Source: Streptomyces sp. MMBL 11-1 (GTDB lineage Bacteria; Actinomycetota; Actinomycetes; Streptomycetales; Streptomycetaceae). Taken from it: a DNA stretch of 64,000 bases. The stretch spans positions 5,893,001 to 5,957,000 of the forward strand of contig NZ_CP117709.1 in the NCBI RefSeq assembly GCF_028622875.1, written 5' to 3'. The position numbers were made by a program, and so were the translations under genes. This document shows positions 38,385-46,372 of this stretch, one piece after another; position 1 is the stretch's first letter; every line of letters starts with the position of its first letter. Below the pieces are notes generated by a model that did no database searches, was not told where the DNA came from, and saw nothing but the letters and a program-made list of their open reading frames with translations.

Positions 38385-39095
38385 TCAGACCTCCACGAAC
38401 ACCTGGTCCAGCGACTTGCGCACCAGGTCGGGGACCTCGCAGTCGTCGGCGGGATAGCCGACGGGGATCACGGCGAACGCCTTCTCGTTCTCGGGCCGGT
38501 TCAGGACCTCGCCGAGGAAGCGCATCGGGCTCGGCGTGTGGATCAGCGCGGCGAGACCGGACAGGTGCAGGGCGGTGAGCAGCATGCCCACCGCGATCCC
38601 GACCGACTCGTCCACGTAGTAGTGCTTGCGCTTCGTGCCGTCCTCGCCGAGCCAGTAGCGCTGCTGGAACACCACGATCAGGGCGGGGGCGTCCGTCATG
38701 TGGGCCTTCACCGCGTCGGTGCCCAGCGGGCGCAGCGCGGCGAGCCACTCCTCGCCGAGCCGCCCGTCGTAACTCACCTTCTCCTCGTGCTCGGCGGCCT
38801 CCCGGATCCGGCGGCGTACCTCGGGGTCCTTGACCAGGACGAAGGTCCACGGCTGCTGATGGGCGCCGGAGGGGGCGGTGGCCGCGCACGCGACGGCGTC
38901 GCGCAGCACCTGCTCGGGGACCGGATCGGGGGAGAAGGAGCGGACGGTCCTGCGTTCGTCCATCCGCAGCCGCAGCCGGGCGGCACGGTCCAGGGAGACC
39001 TCGGCGGCCATCCGGTCGGGGCGGTAGGGCGCGGGACGGTACGGGTCGCCATGGGTGGGCGACCACTGCCGGTGTGTGGGCGTCGTGTCGGACAT
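38385..39095 (-). CDS. Nitroreductase-family FMN oxidoreductase
   Basis: A 236-residue protein with the FMN-binding nitroreductase pattern: RRTVRSFSPDPVPEQVLRDA with basic residues for the phosphate, ATAPSGAHQQPWTFVLVKD, and SVGIAVGMLLTALHLSGL near the dimer interface. The length and layout fit the BluB/iodotyrosine-deiodinase-like branch rather than NfsA. It would reduce nitro, quinone or related substrates with NAD(P)H. No metabolic partner adjoins. Confidence 0.9.
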   Translation of the reverse strand: MSDTTPTHRQWSPTHGDPYRPAPYRPDRMAAEVSLDRAARLRLRMDERRTVRSFSPDPVPEQVLRDAVACAATAPSGAHQQPWTFVLVKDPEVRRRIREAAEHEEKVSYDGRLGEEWLAALRPLGTDAVKAHMTDAPALIVVFQQRYWLGEDGTKRKHYYVDESVGIAVGMLLTALHLSGLAALIHTPSPMRFLGEVLNRPENEKAFAVIPVGYPADDCEVPDLVRKSLDQVFVEV

Positions 39096-39297
39096 GGCCG
39101 CAGTGTGCGCGGTGGGGGAGGCCCGGGGGAAGCGGTGGTTCGGACAGGCGCGGGATGCGGTCCCGGTCAGTGTCCGCTGACCGGGACCGGCTGTCCGCCC
39201 TCCGGTGCCCCGGGTACGCGGTCTTGTGGACTAGGTAATGAGCATGTCAAATTCCTTCTCGGTACGTCCCCACACGTCACCCCAGAAGGAGCCCCCC

Positions 39298-40365
39298 ATG
39301 AGACGCAACTCCCGTGCGCGCCTCGGCGTTTCCCTCCTGCTCGTCGCCGGCGCCCTCGGCCTCGGAGCGGCCCCCTCCACCGCCGCCGGAGCCCCGGAGC
39401 CCGCACCCTCGGCGATCCCCACCCCGTCCGCGTACGCGCTCGACGCCGCCGTCGAACGACAGCTCGGCGACGCCACCGCCGGAACCTACCTCGACGCGAA
39501 GACCGGCGACCTGGTCGTCACGGTCACCACCGACCGGGCCGAGGAGCAGGCCCGCGCCGCCGGGGCCACCGTCCGCCGGGTGGCCCGCAGCGCCGCCCAG
39601 CTGGACGCCGCCATGGAGACCCTGGAGGCCGAGGCGAAGATCACCGGCACCTCCTGGGGCATCGACCCGCGCACCAACCGGGTCGCCGTCGAGGCCGACT
39701 CCTCCGTCTCCGCACGGGAGATGGCCCGCCTCGAAGCCGTCGCCGAACGGCTCGACGGCGCGGTCGACATCAAGCGCGTACCGGGCGTCTTCCACCGCGA
39801 GGTGCTGGGCGGCGGAGCGATCTACGGCGGAGGCAGCCGCTGCTCGGCGGCCTTCAACGTCACCAAGGGCGGCGCGCGTTACTTCGTGACCGCCGGGCAC
39901 TGCACCAACATCTCCGCCAACTGGTCGGCCAGCTCCGGTGGTTCGGTCATCGGTGTCCGGGAGGGCACCAGCTTCCCGACCAACGACTACGGCATCGTCC
40001 GCTACACGGACGGCTCGTCGCCCGCCGGGGCCGTCAGCCTCCACAACGGCTCCACCCAGGACATCAGCTCCGCCGCCAACGCCGTCGTCGGCCAGGCGAT
40101 CAAGAAGAGCGGATCCACCACGAAGGTGACCTCCGGTACGGTCACCGCCGTCAACGTCACCGTCAACTACAGCGACGGACCCGTCTACAACATGGTCCGC
40201 ACCACCGCCTGCTCGGCCGGCGGCGACAGCGGCGGCGCGCACTACGCCGGATCCGTCGCCCTCGGCATCCACTCCGGCAGCTCCGGCTGCTCGGGCACCT
40301 CGGGTTCGGCCATCCACCAGCCGGTCACCGAGGCGCTCTCCGCGTACGGCGTGACGGTGTACTGA
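39298..40365 (+). CDS. Secreted S1 serine protease, streptogrisin type, with prodomain
   Basis: A 355-residue preproprotease. A signal peptide (RARLGVSLLLVAGALGLGAA) is followed by an alpha-lytic-protease-type prodomain (~45-180) and a mature chymotrypsin-fold domain starting near AIYGGGSRCSAAFNV. The catalytic triad is visible: His in FVTAGHCT, Asp in TNDYGIVRY, and Ser in AGGDSGGAHY. Paired cysteines (RCSAAF/TAGHC and ACSAGGDS/SGCSGTS) match the disulfides of this family. It digests protein outside the cell after self-processing. The ATG at 39298 follows AAGGAG, and upstream in-frame ATGs at 39238 and 39244 would bury the signal. Confidence 0.94.
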   Translation: MRRNSRARLGVSLLLVAGALGLGAAPSTAAGAPEPAPSAIPTPSAYALDAAVERQLGDATAGTYLDAKTGDLVVTVTTDRAEEQARAAGATVRRVARSAAQLDAAMETLEAEAKITGTSWGIDPRTNRVAVEADSSVSAREMARLEAVAERLDGAVDIKRVPGVFHREVLGGGAIYGGGSRCSAAFNVTKGGARYFVTAGHCTNISANWSASSGGSVIGVREGTSFPTNDYGIVRYTDGSSPAGAVSLHNGSTQDISSAANAVVGQAIKKSGSTTKVTSGTVTAVNVTVNYSDGPVYNMVRTTACSAGGDSGGAHYAGSVALGIHSGSSGCSGTSGSAIHQPVTEALSAYGVTVY

Positions 40366-40443
40366 GCCCACCGCACCCCACCGCACCACCAGCGTCACCG
40401 CACCACCAGCGCCACCGTCACGGCACCGGAACTGCCGGACCCC

Positions 40444-40479
40444 GCCCGCCCGGACCCCCGCACCACGGTCCGGGCGGGC
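40444..40479. terminator. Terminator hairpin after the protease gene
   Basis: A 12-bp perfect stem (40444-40455 with 40468-40479) and 12-nt loop. Two 17-bp direct copies of ACCGCACCACCAGCG lie between it and the stop codon. Confidence 0.7.
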
Positions 40480-40537
40480 CTGTGCGCGGCGGCGAAATCC
40501 GGTGTCGGGCCGGAGGGGCGCCTGACAGGCTGGGGCC

Positions 40538-41089
40538 ATGGACCGCTCTCCCGCACTGCGCGTCGCCCACACCTCAGAGCTCACCACCTCCGAACGGGGC
40601 CGGATCCGCGGCCTGCTCGACACCGCCTTCGACGGCGACTTCGCCGACGAGGACTGGGAGCACTCGCTCGGCGGCATCCACGCCCTGGTGTGCGACACCG
40701 ACGGCGATCCGATCGCCCACGGCAGCGTCGTCCAGCGCCGGGTCCTGCACGCGGACCGCTCCTACCGCGCCGGATACGTCGAGGCCGTCGCCGTCCGCGC
40801 CGACCGCCGCCGCGAAGGCCTCGGGCACCGGGTGATGGCCGCGCTGGAGCACGTCATCGACACGGCCCACGACTTCGGGGCCCTGTCCGCCTCCGACGCC
40901 GGCGCGGCGCTCTACGCGGCGCGCGGCTGGCAGGTGTGGCCGGGCCGGCTCGCCGCCCTCGGCCCGGCCGGCCCCGTCCCGCTGCCCGAGGAGGAGGGCA
41001 CCACCTACGTCCGTCCCGCGGCCGGACGCCCCCTGCCGACGCCGGGCCATCCGCTGCAGTTCGACTGGCGCGAGGGCGACCTGCTGTGA
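40538..41089 (+). CDS. AAC(2')-I-like aminoglycoside N-acetyltransferase
   Basis: A 183-residue GNAT-fold protein. The alignment I can recall with mycobacterial AAC(2')-I is close throughout: DWEHSLGGIHALV, IAHGSVVQRRVLH, YVEAVAVRADRRREGLG (acetyl-CoA loop), GALSASDAGAALYAARGWQVW, PEEEGTTYVRP and the end FDWREGDLL. Such enzymes transfer acetyl from acetyl-CoA to the 2'-amino group of gentamicin- or tobramycin-class compounds. A CAGGCT box at 40526-40531, six bases before the ATG, suggests a leaderless transcript. Whether it gives resistance or has a housekeeping substrate cannot be told from sequence. Confidence 0.88.
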   Translation: MDRSPALRVAHTSELTTSERGRIRGLLDTAFDGDFADEDWEHSLGGIHALVCDTDGDPIAHGSVVQRRVLHADRSYRAGYVEAVAVRADRRREGLGHRVMAALEHVIDTAHDFGALSASDAGAALYAARGWQVWPGRLAALGPAGPVPLPEEEGTTYVRPAAGRPLPTPGHPLQFDWREGDLL

Positions 41090-41154
41090 GCCGGCGGCCC
41101 GCTCCGCCCCGGTAGCCGTTCCAGCCCGGTGATCCACTCCGGGCGGTGGCCGTC

Positions 41155-41245
41155 TCAGATAGTAGGAAGTCCGAGTAACTGTGGAGACAGGACGGCTCGG
41201 CTGTCCTAACTTGGTAGGAGCCGAACGAATCGCTCGATCGAGCGA
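41155..41245. promoter_or_regulatory. Structured, palindrome-rich leader upstream of the 42-residue gene
   Basis: Several complementary pairs are nested: GACAG/CTGTC (41186-41190 and 41201-41205), CGGCTC/GAGCCG (41193-41198 and 41218-41223), and the perfect palindrome CGCTCGATCGAGCG (41231-41244). GTAGGA occurs twice (41163 and 41214). The region is less GC-rich than its surroundings. It could be a regulated 5' leader or a small RNA. The rest of the 375-bp gap (41090-41464) shows no gene. Confidence 0.45.
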
Positions 41246-41464
41246 CCGGCGGATGCGAGCGCACGCCCCGAAGCAGGCAACCCCTGCGGCGTACGCCTCC
41301 CCGCCCCTTCCGGCACCCCGGTATCCGATCCCGACCGCTCGATGCCGTGCTGCCCGGCCGGTGCCGCGACCGCTCGCCGGTCCGCGGGTTCTCCGGCCCG
41401 CATCCCGGTCTCGACGTCCACGCGAGTCCAGACGTCCACGCGATCTCAGAGGAGTCGATCCACC

Positions 41465-41593
41465 ATGGCCGAGACCACCGTCCGCCGCGTCCGTCACACC
41501 TCCCGCCAGGCCGACGCCGAGCGCAGGAACGCCGCCGCCGCCCTCCAGCGCGCCCTGGACCGCCGTGACAACGGCGGCTCGACCGGCCACTGA
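41465..41593 (+). CDS. Conserved 42-residue basic protein
   Basis: A very short ORF, MAETTVRRVRHTSRQADAER and on to a GGSTGH end, rich in Arg and Ala and probably one long helix. It has an AGGAG site before the ATG and strong third-position GC. I recall near-identical small proteins beside leuB in other Streptomyces, which supports it being real. Its function is unknown; the charge and size would fit an RNA- or ribosome-binding role, which is only a guess. Confidence 0.65.
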   Translation: MAETTVRRVRHTSRQADAERRNAAAALQRALDRRDNGGSTGH

Positions 41594-41680
41594 GCCGGGG
41601 TCCGCCACCCGCGTACCGCCCGCCATTGCGTCACCCACCCGCACCCCGCCCTCCGCACGCACCGAACACCCTTGCGTCGT

Positions 41681-41695
41681 GTCCACATGGTGGAC
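41681..41695. promoter_or_regulatory. Palindrome in the leuB promoter region
   Basis: GTCCAC-ATG-GTGGAC is a perfect 6+6 inverted repeat 30-44 bp before the leuB -10 box (TAGGCT, 41725-41730). Position and symmetry suit an activator or IclR/LysR-type regulator; NdgR is a known controller of leucine genes in this genus, but the site assignment is inference. Confidence 0.5.
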
Positions 41696-41736
41696 GTCGG
41701 GTGTCATGGGGTGGGACGCACCGTTAGGCTTCCGGC

Positions 41737-42783
41737 ATGTCTCGCAGCATCGATCTCGCAGTGATCCCCGGTGACGGAATCGGCCAGGAAGTCGTGGCCC
41801 AGGGCCTCAAGGTCCTCAACGCGGTCCTCCCGCAGGACGTGAAGCTGGAGACCAAGGAGTACGACCTCGGCGCCCAGCGCTGGCACCGCACCGGCGACAC
41901 CCTCCCGGACGCGGAGCTGGAGGCCCTCAAGAACCACGACGCCATCCTCCTCGGCGCGATCGGCGACCCGTCCGTGCCGTCCGGCGTCCTGGAGCGCGGG
42001 CTGCTGCTGAAGCTGCGTTTCGCGTTCGACCACTTCATCAACCTGCGGCCCTCCAAGCTCTTCCCGAACACCGCGACCCCGCTCGCCGGCCGCCCCGACA
42101 TCGACTTCGTCGTCGTCCGCGAGGGCACCGAGGGCCCGTACACCGGCAACGGCGGCTCGCTGCGCACCGGCACCCCCGCCGAGGTCGCCACCGAGGTCAG
42201 CCTCAACACGGCCTACGGTGTCGAGCGCGTGGTCCGGGACGCCTTCGAGCGTGCGGCGGCCCGCCCGCGCAAGAAGCTGACGCTGGTCCACAAGAACAAC
42301 GTCCTCGTCTACGCCGGCCACCTGTGGAAGAACACCTTCGACCGGGTCGCCGCCGAGTACCCGCAGGTCAGCACCGACTACCTGCACGTCGACGCCGCGA
42401 CGATCTTCTTCGTCACCCAGCCGGAGCGCTTCGACGTCATCGTCACCGACAACCTCTTCGGCGACATCCTCACCGACCTGGCCGCCGCCGTCTCCGGCGG
42501 CATCGGCCTGGCCGCCTCCGGCAACATCAACCCGACGGGCGCGTTCCCGTCGATGTTCGAGCCGGTCCACGGCTCGGCCCCCGACATCGCGGGGCAGGGC
42601 AAGGCCGACCCGACCGCCACCGTCCTCTCCGTCGCCCTCCTGCTGCGCCACCTCGGCTACGAGGCCGAGGCCGCGCGCATCGAGGACGCCGTCTCCGCCG
42701 ACCTCGCGGAGCGCGACGGGGCTGCTGCCACGCGTACGACCGACCAGATCGGCGACGCCCTCGCGGTACGCGTAGCGGGCTGA
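41737..42783 (+). CDS. leuB: 3-isopropylmalate dehydrogenase
   Basis: A 348-residue isocitrate/isopropylmalate dehydrogenase. Signatures include [37 protein letters not shown] (substrate arginines), [15 protein letters not shown], the metal Asp in [14 protein letters not shown], and [20 protein letters not shown] for NAD. It oxidatively decarboxylates 3-isopropylmalate in leucine synthesis. The TAGGCT -10 box ends six bases before the ATG and there is no Shine-Dalgarno sequence, so the mRNA is probably leaderless. It is monocistronic, ending at a clear hairpin. Confidence 0.96.
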   Translation: MSRSIDLAVIPGDGIGQEVVAQGLKVLNAVLPQDVKLETKEYDLGAQRWHRTGDTLPDAELEALKNHDAILLGAIGDPSVPSGVLERGLLLKLRFAFDHFINLRPSKLFPNTATPLAGRPDIDFVVVREGTEGPYTGNGGSLRTGTPAEVATEVSLNTAYGVERVVRDAFERAAARPRKKLTLVHKNNVLVYAGHLWKNTFDRVAAEYPQVSTDYLHVDAATIFFVTQPERFDVIVTDNLFGDILTDLAAAVSGGIGLAASGNINPTGAFPSMFEPVHGSAPDIAGQGKADPTATVLSVALLLRHLGYEAEAARIEDAVSADLAERDGAAATRTTDQIGDALAVRVAG

Positions 42784-42799
42784 TCCGACGACTCCACTC

Positions 42800-42835
42800 G
42801 AAGCCGCCGGGTCAGCGAAAGCACCCGGCGGCTTC
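42800..42835. terminator. leuB terminator
   Basis: A 13-bp perfect stem (GAAGCCGCCGGGT at 42800-42812 with 42823-42835) and 10-nt loop, 17 bp after the stop. Confidence 0.85.
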
Positions 42836-42953
42836 ACCTGTGCGGCCCCCGGGTGCCACCATCGACCCCTGGACCGCATTCACACCGTTTCGTGCACGGC
42901 TCCCCGCAAGTGATAATCGAACGCGGGGCCGCGGCTCGCGGTAAAGCTCGGAC

Positions 42954-42963
42954 GTCCTAGGAC
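42954..42963. promoter_or_regulatory. Palindrome upstream of ilvE
   Basis: GTCCTAGGAC is a perfect 10-bp palindrome 77 bp before ilvE. It may be part of the promoter or an operator. Nothing else notable stands out in the 256-bp gap except the leuB terminator. Confidence 0.3.
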
Positions 42964-43039
42964 CTGACCGAAAAGCGTCGGGCAGAGACGGGCGTGGGCG
43001 CGGTCCATCACACACAAGACCGGTGAAGGACACGCACTC

Positions 43040-44143
43040 ATGACGACGCCCACGATCGAGCTCAAGCCCTCCTCGAACCCGCTGTCCGACGCGGAGCGCG
43101 AAGCGATCCTGGCCAGCCCGGGATTCGGCCGGCACTTCACCGACCACATGGTGACCATCCGCTGGACCGAGGGCCGGGGCTGGCACGACGCCCAGCTGGT
43201 CCCGTACGGCCCGCTGTCGCTGGACCCGGCCAATATGACCCTGCACTACGCGCAGGAGATCTTCGAGGGACTCAAGGCCTACCGCCAGCCCGACGGCACG
43301 GTCGCCTCCTTCCGCCCCGACGCCAACGCCCGCCGCTTCCAGCGCTCGGCAGCGCGCCTGGCCATGCCCGAGCTGCCCGTCGAGACGTTTATCGAGGCGT
43401 GCGACGCGCTGGTGCAGCAGGACAAGGCGTGGGTCCCGGCCCACGGCGGCGAGGAGTCCCTCTACCTGCGCCCCTTCATGATCGCCACGGAGGTCGGCCT
43501 CGGTGTGAAGCCGGCCAACGAGTACCTCTTCCTGGTCATCGCCTCGCCCGCCGGCGCCTACTTCCCCGGCGGTGTGAAGCCGGTCTCCATCTGGCTCTCG
43601 GAGAACCGCGTGCGCGCCGTCCCCGGCGGCATGGGCGACGCCAAGACCGGCGGCAACTACGCCGCCTCCCTCCTCGCCCAGGCCGAGGCGGCCGCACACG
43701 GCTGCGCCCAGGTCGCCTACCTCGACGCGGTCGAGCACAAGTGGGTCGAGGAGCTCGGCGGCATGAACCTCTACTTCGTGTACGCCCAGGAGGACGGCTC
43801 GAAGAAGATCGTCACCCCGTCCCTCACGGGCTCGCTGCTCGCCGGCGTCACCCGTGACTCCCTCCTCAAGGTCGCCCGCGACCTGGGCTACGGCTCCGAG
43901 GAGGGCCGGATCTCCATCGACCAGTGGCGCGAGGACACCGCGAAGGGCACCCTCGTCGAGGTCTTCGCCTGCGGCACGGCCGCCGTCATCACCCCCGTCG
44001 GCCTGGTGAAGTCCGAGAGCGGCGAGTGGACCCAGAGTGACGGCGAGCCCGGCGAGGTCACCATGAAGCTCCGGGAGCGCCTTCTCGACATCCAGCGCGG
44101 TGTCGTCGAGGACACCCACGGCTGGATGCACCCGCTCGGCTAG
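43040..44143 (+). CDS. ilvE: Branched-chain amino acid aminotransferase
   Basis: A 367-residue fold-type IV PLP enzyme. It has [35 protein letters not shown], the catalytic Lys in [17 protein letters not shown], and the C-terminal [13 protein letters not shown] phosphate-binding loop. It transfers amino groups between glutamate and the keto acids of Leu, Ile and Val. It is the last step of synthesis and the first step of degradation, supplying starter units for fatty acids and polyketides. GAAGGA precedes the ATG. It is monocistronic with a strong U-run terminator. Confidence 0.96.
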   Translation: MTTPTIELKPSSNPLSDAEREAILASPGFGRHFTDHMVTIRWTEGRGWHDAQLVPYGPLSLDPANMTLHYAQEIFEGLKAYRQPDGTVASFRPDANARRFQRSAARLAMPELPVETFIEACDALVQQDKAWVPAHGGEESLYLRPFMIATEVGLGVKPANEYLFLVIASPAGAYFPGGVKPVSIWLSENRVRAVPGGMGDAKTGGNYAASLLAQAEAAAHGCAQVAYLDAVEHKWVEELGGMNLYFVYAQEDGSKKIVTPSLTGSLLAGVTRDSLLKVARDLGYGSEEGRISIDQWREDTAKGTLVEVFACGTAAVITPVGLVKSESGEWTQSDGEPGEVTMKLRERLLDIQRGVVEDTHGWMHPLG

Positions 44144-44160
44144 GGCCTTTCGTTTGGATC

Positions 44161-44196
44161 AGGCCGCACCCGGCTTCCCGGCCGGTGCGGCCTTTT
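44161..44196 (+). terminator. ilvE terminator with U-run
   Basis: AGGCCGCACC (44161-44170) pairs with GGTGCGGCCT (44184-44193), plus three inner pairs, followed by TTTT. The preceding GGGCCTTTCGTTTGGATCAG (44144-44163) is a sequence I recall as recurring in Streptomyces intergenic regions. Confidence 0.9.
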
Positions 44197-44262
44197 CCGT
44201 GTCCGGTGAATCGAGCACCGCTCAAACCAGGCCTGCCGCGAGCTTCCCCGCCGCAGGTCTCC

Positions 44263-44285
44263 TGGTTAGAGTGGCGCTCTAACCA
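44263..44285. promoter_or_regulatory. Perfect TetR-type operator before the agmatine deiminase gene
   Basis: TGGTTAGAG-N5-CTCTAACCA, two exact 9-bp arms, overlaps a TAGAGT -10 candidate (44267-44272). The downstream TetR gene in the same apparent operon is the obvious binder, giving autoregulation. Confidence 0.7.
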
Positions 44286-44304
44286 CCTCGTCCCAGGAGT
44301 CCTC

Positions 44305-45327
44305 ATGCCCGCCCCCTTCCGCATGCCCCCCGAGTGGGCCCCGCACGAACGCACCTGGATGGCCTGGCCGGGGCCCAACCCCACCTTCGCCTCCGACGCG
44401 GACTTGGAGGAGGCCCGCCGCGCGTGGGCCGGTGTCGCCCGTGCCGTGCGGCGCTTCGAGCCGGTGACCATGGTCGTCGGACCAGGCCAGGAGGAGGGGG
44501 CGGCGGCGCTGCTCGGGCCGGACGTGGAGCTGGTCGTCCGGCCGCTCGACGACGCCTGGATGCGGGACATCGGCCCCACTTTCGTCACGGACGGGCGGTC
44601 GCTCGCCGCCGTCGACTGGACGTTCAACGGCTGGGGCGCCCAGGGGTGGGCCCGCTGGGAGCACGACCAGCACATCGCCCGGGCCGTCGCCGAGCTGGCC
44701 GGCGTCCCCGCCCACCGCTCCCCGCTCGTCAACGAGGGCGGCGCGATCCACGTCGACGGCGAAGGCACCGTCCTGCTCACCGAGACCGTCCAGCTCGGCG
44801 AGGAGCGCAACCCCGGCTGGACCCGGGAGCAGGTCGAGGCTGAGGTGCACGCCCGCCTCGGCACCGAGAAGGCCATCTGGCTGCCCCGGGGGCTGACCGG
44901 CGACTACCGGACGTACGGCACGCTCGGCCACGTCGACATCGTCGCCGCCTTCGCCCGCCCGGGCACCGTCGTCGCCCACGTCCAGCCGGACCCGGCCCAC
45001 CCCGACCACGAGGTCACCCGGGAGAACCTGGCCCTCCTGCGGGCCGCCACCGACGCCAGGGGCCGCCGCCTGGAAGTCGTCGAGGTGCCCGCGCCCACCG
45101 TCCTCCGCGACGAGGACGGCGAATGGGTCGACCACTCCTACGTCAACCACTACCTCTGCAACGACGCCGTGATCCTCTGCGCCTTCGACGACCCGCGCGA
45201 CGAAGAGGCCGCCGCGATCTTCCGAGGCCTCTTCCCGGACCGTACGGTGACCCTCGTCGACGCCCGTACGATCTTCGCCGGCGGGGGCGGCATCCACTGC
45301 ATCACCCAGCAGCAGCCGAAGATCTGA
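44305..45327 (+). CDS. Agmatine deiminase family protein
   Basis: A 340-residue peptidyl-arginine-deiminase-type protein with MPPEWAPHERTWMAWPG at the N-terminus, DDAWMRDIGPTFV, NEGGAIHVDGEGTVLLTE, GHVDIVAAFARPG and the catalytic Cys in GGGGIHCITQQQP. These are the guanidine-binding acids, His and Cys of the family. It probably hydrolyses agmatine to N-carbamoylputrescine. AGGAG precedes ATG 44305. The gene lies behind a perfect palindromic operator and 75 bp before a TetR gene on the same strand, suggesting substrate-inducible expression. Confidence 0.92.
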   Translation: MPAPFRMPPEWAPHERTWMAWPGPNPTFASDADLEEARRAWAGVARAVRRFEPVTMVVGPGQEEGAAALLGPDVELVVRPLDDAWMRDIGPTFVTDGRSLAAVDWTFNGWGAQGWARWEHDQHIARAVAELAGVPAHRSPLVNEGGAIHVDGEGTVLLTETVQLGEERNPGWTREQVEAEVHARLGTEKAIWLPRGLTGDYRTYGTLGHVDIVAAFARPGTVVAHVQPDPAHPDHEVTRENLALLRAATDARGRRLEVVEVPAPTVLRDEDGEWVDHSYVNHYLCNDAVILCAFDDPRDEEAAAIFRGLFPDRTVTLVDARTIFAGGGGIHCITQQQPKI

Positions 45328-45402
45328 CCCCGCCGCGTCCCGTACCCGAATCCCGCCGCCCGCCGCGTTCCGTAGCCCGAACCCCGCCGAAAGTCCGGTC
45401 CC

Positions 45403-46017
45403 ATGGCCTCCGTCCCCCGTCGCACCCACCACGCCGCCCCGCCCCGCGAGGACGTCCTCGCCGCCGCCATGGCCACCGTCGCCGAGCGCGGGCTCGACGG
45501 GCTGACCATGGCGGGGCTCGGGCGGGAGGTGGGCATGAGCAGCGGGCACCTCCTCTACTACTTCCGCACCAAGGACGAACTGCTCCTCCAGACCCTGGAG
45601 TGGAGCGAGCGGCGCCTCGGGGCCGAGCGCGGCGCCCTCCTCACCCGGCCGGGGACGGCCCGCGAGCGGCTGGAGGCGTACATCGACCTCTACCTGCCCG
45701 CCGGTCACCGGGACCCCCACTGGACGCTCTGGCTGGAGGTCTGGGGCCGCTCGCAGAACGCCGACGACGACGCCCGCTCCCGGCAGGCCGCCATCGAGGG
45801 GGCCTGGCACCGCGACCTGGTGGCGCTGCTCGTCGAGGGGGTGTCGCGCGGCGAGTTCCGGCCGGTGGCCGCCGACCGGTTCGCCGCCCGGCTGCGGGCA
45901 CTGCTCGACGGGTTCAGCATCCACGTGACGGTCGGGATCCCCGGGACGGGGCGCGAACAGGTGCTGGGGCAGGCGGCGGAGTTCCTCGACGAGACGCTGA
46001 CACCGGGCCCGGAGTGA
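45403..46017 (+). CDS. TetR-family regulator, probably of the agmatine deiminase gene
   Basis: A 204-residue regulator with an N-terminal TetR helix-turn-helix (LAAAMATVAERGLDGLTMAG, GMSSGHLLYYFRTKDELL) and a C-terminal ligand domain of the BetI/TetR_C_6 kind (ARERLEAYIDLYL, GRSQNADDDARSRQAAIE, ALLDGFSIHVTVG). Co-orientation with and closeness to the deiminase gene, plus the perfect palindrome at 44263-44285, suggest it represses this two-gene unit and releases it on a polyamine or agmatine-like ligand; the ligand is inferred. Confidence 0.88.
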   Translation: MASVPRRTHHAAPPREDVLAAAMATVAERGLDGLTMAGLGREVGMSSGHLLYYFRTKDELLLQTLEWSERRLGAERGALLTRPGTARERLEAYIDLYLPAGHRDPHWTLWLEVWGRSQNADDDARSRQAAIEGAWHRDLVALLVEGVSRGEFRPVAADRFAARLRALLDGFSIHVTVGIPGTGREQVLGQAAEFLDETLTPGPE

Positions 46018-46037
46018 CCCGCCCCGCCGCGCGGCAG

Positions 46038-46160
46038 CCGCGTGACGTACCGCACCCGGACCCCCACCCGCGGCACCCGCGTGACGTACCGCGCCTGGTT
46101 TCCCACCGCGTGACCCGCGTGACGTACCGCACCCGGATCCGTACCCGCGTGACCCACCGT
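46038..46160. repeat. Dispersed CGCGTGACGTACCGC repeats
   Basis: Three near-identical copies of CCGCGTGACGTACCGC start at 46038, 46077 and 46115, with a partial fourth near 46145. Related blocks CCGCCGCGTxCCGTAxCCCGAA occur just upstream at 45331-45390. Confidence 0.75.
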
Positions 46161-46240
46161 GCCGCACGGATGCGACCAGTGTCACGACCGCATCCTGAGA
46201 CACCGGCGTCACAGGGGCGACGCTGTGCCAGACTGCTGCC

Positions 46241-46291
46241 GTGTCCTCGTTCGTCATGATTATTGGCAGCAGGCGCGCCGGTCCGCAGTGA
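46241..46291 (+). CDS. Putative cimA leader peptide MSSFVMIIGSRRAGPQ
   Basis: A 16-codon ORF from GTG (leaderless) or 11 codons from the in-frame ATG 46256. Two consecutive ATT isoleucine codons follow the ATG directly. It is too short for a functional protein and is best read as a sensor of charged tRNA-Ile in front of the attenuator. Confidence 0.65.
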   Translation: MSSFVMIIGSRRAGPQ

Positions 46292-46343
46292 CCGCCCCGT
46301 ACCACCATGTACGGCGCGGCCATCGTGCCCCAGACCCGCGCGC

Positions 46344-46372
46344 AGACCTCTCGCACCCGCGAGGGGTCTTTT
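46344..46372 (+). terminator. Intrinsic terminator in the cimA leader
   Basis: AGACCTCTCG (46344-46353) pairs with CGAGGGGTCT (46360-46369), one G-U pair, 6-nt loop, followed by TTTT. No gene ends just before it, which supports a role as attenuator. Confidence 0.85.

Larger units (their letters stand above)
46229..46372 (+). promoter_or_regulatory. Candidate cimA attenuator with Ile-Ile leader peptide
   Basis: CAGACT (46229-46234) is spaced as the -10 of a leaderless transcript starting at GTG 46241. The ORF 46241-46291 encodes MSSFVMIIGSRRAGPQ, with Val-Met-Ile-Ile using two ATT codons, rare in this genome. Intervening hairpins CGGTC/GACCG (46279-46283, 46290-46294) and CCGTAC/GTACGG (46297-46302, 46309-46314) precede a terminator at 46344-46369 with a U-run. 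The citramalate synthase gene, in isoleucine synthesis, starts 104 bp later. The arrangement parallels the ilvB leader. Confidence 0.7.

Noticed and set aside
44144..44163. End of an insertion sequence or MITE (GGGCCTTTCGTTTGGATCAG)
   Set aside because: I recall the motif as recurrent in Streptomyces, but no transposase, no matching second end and no target duplication are visible here.
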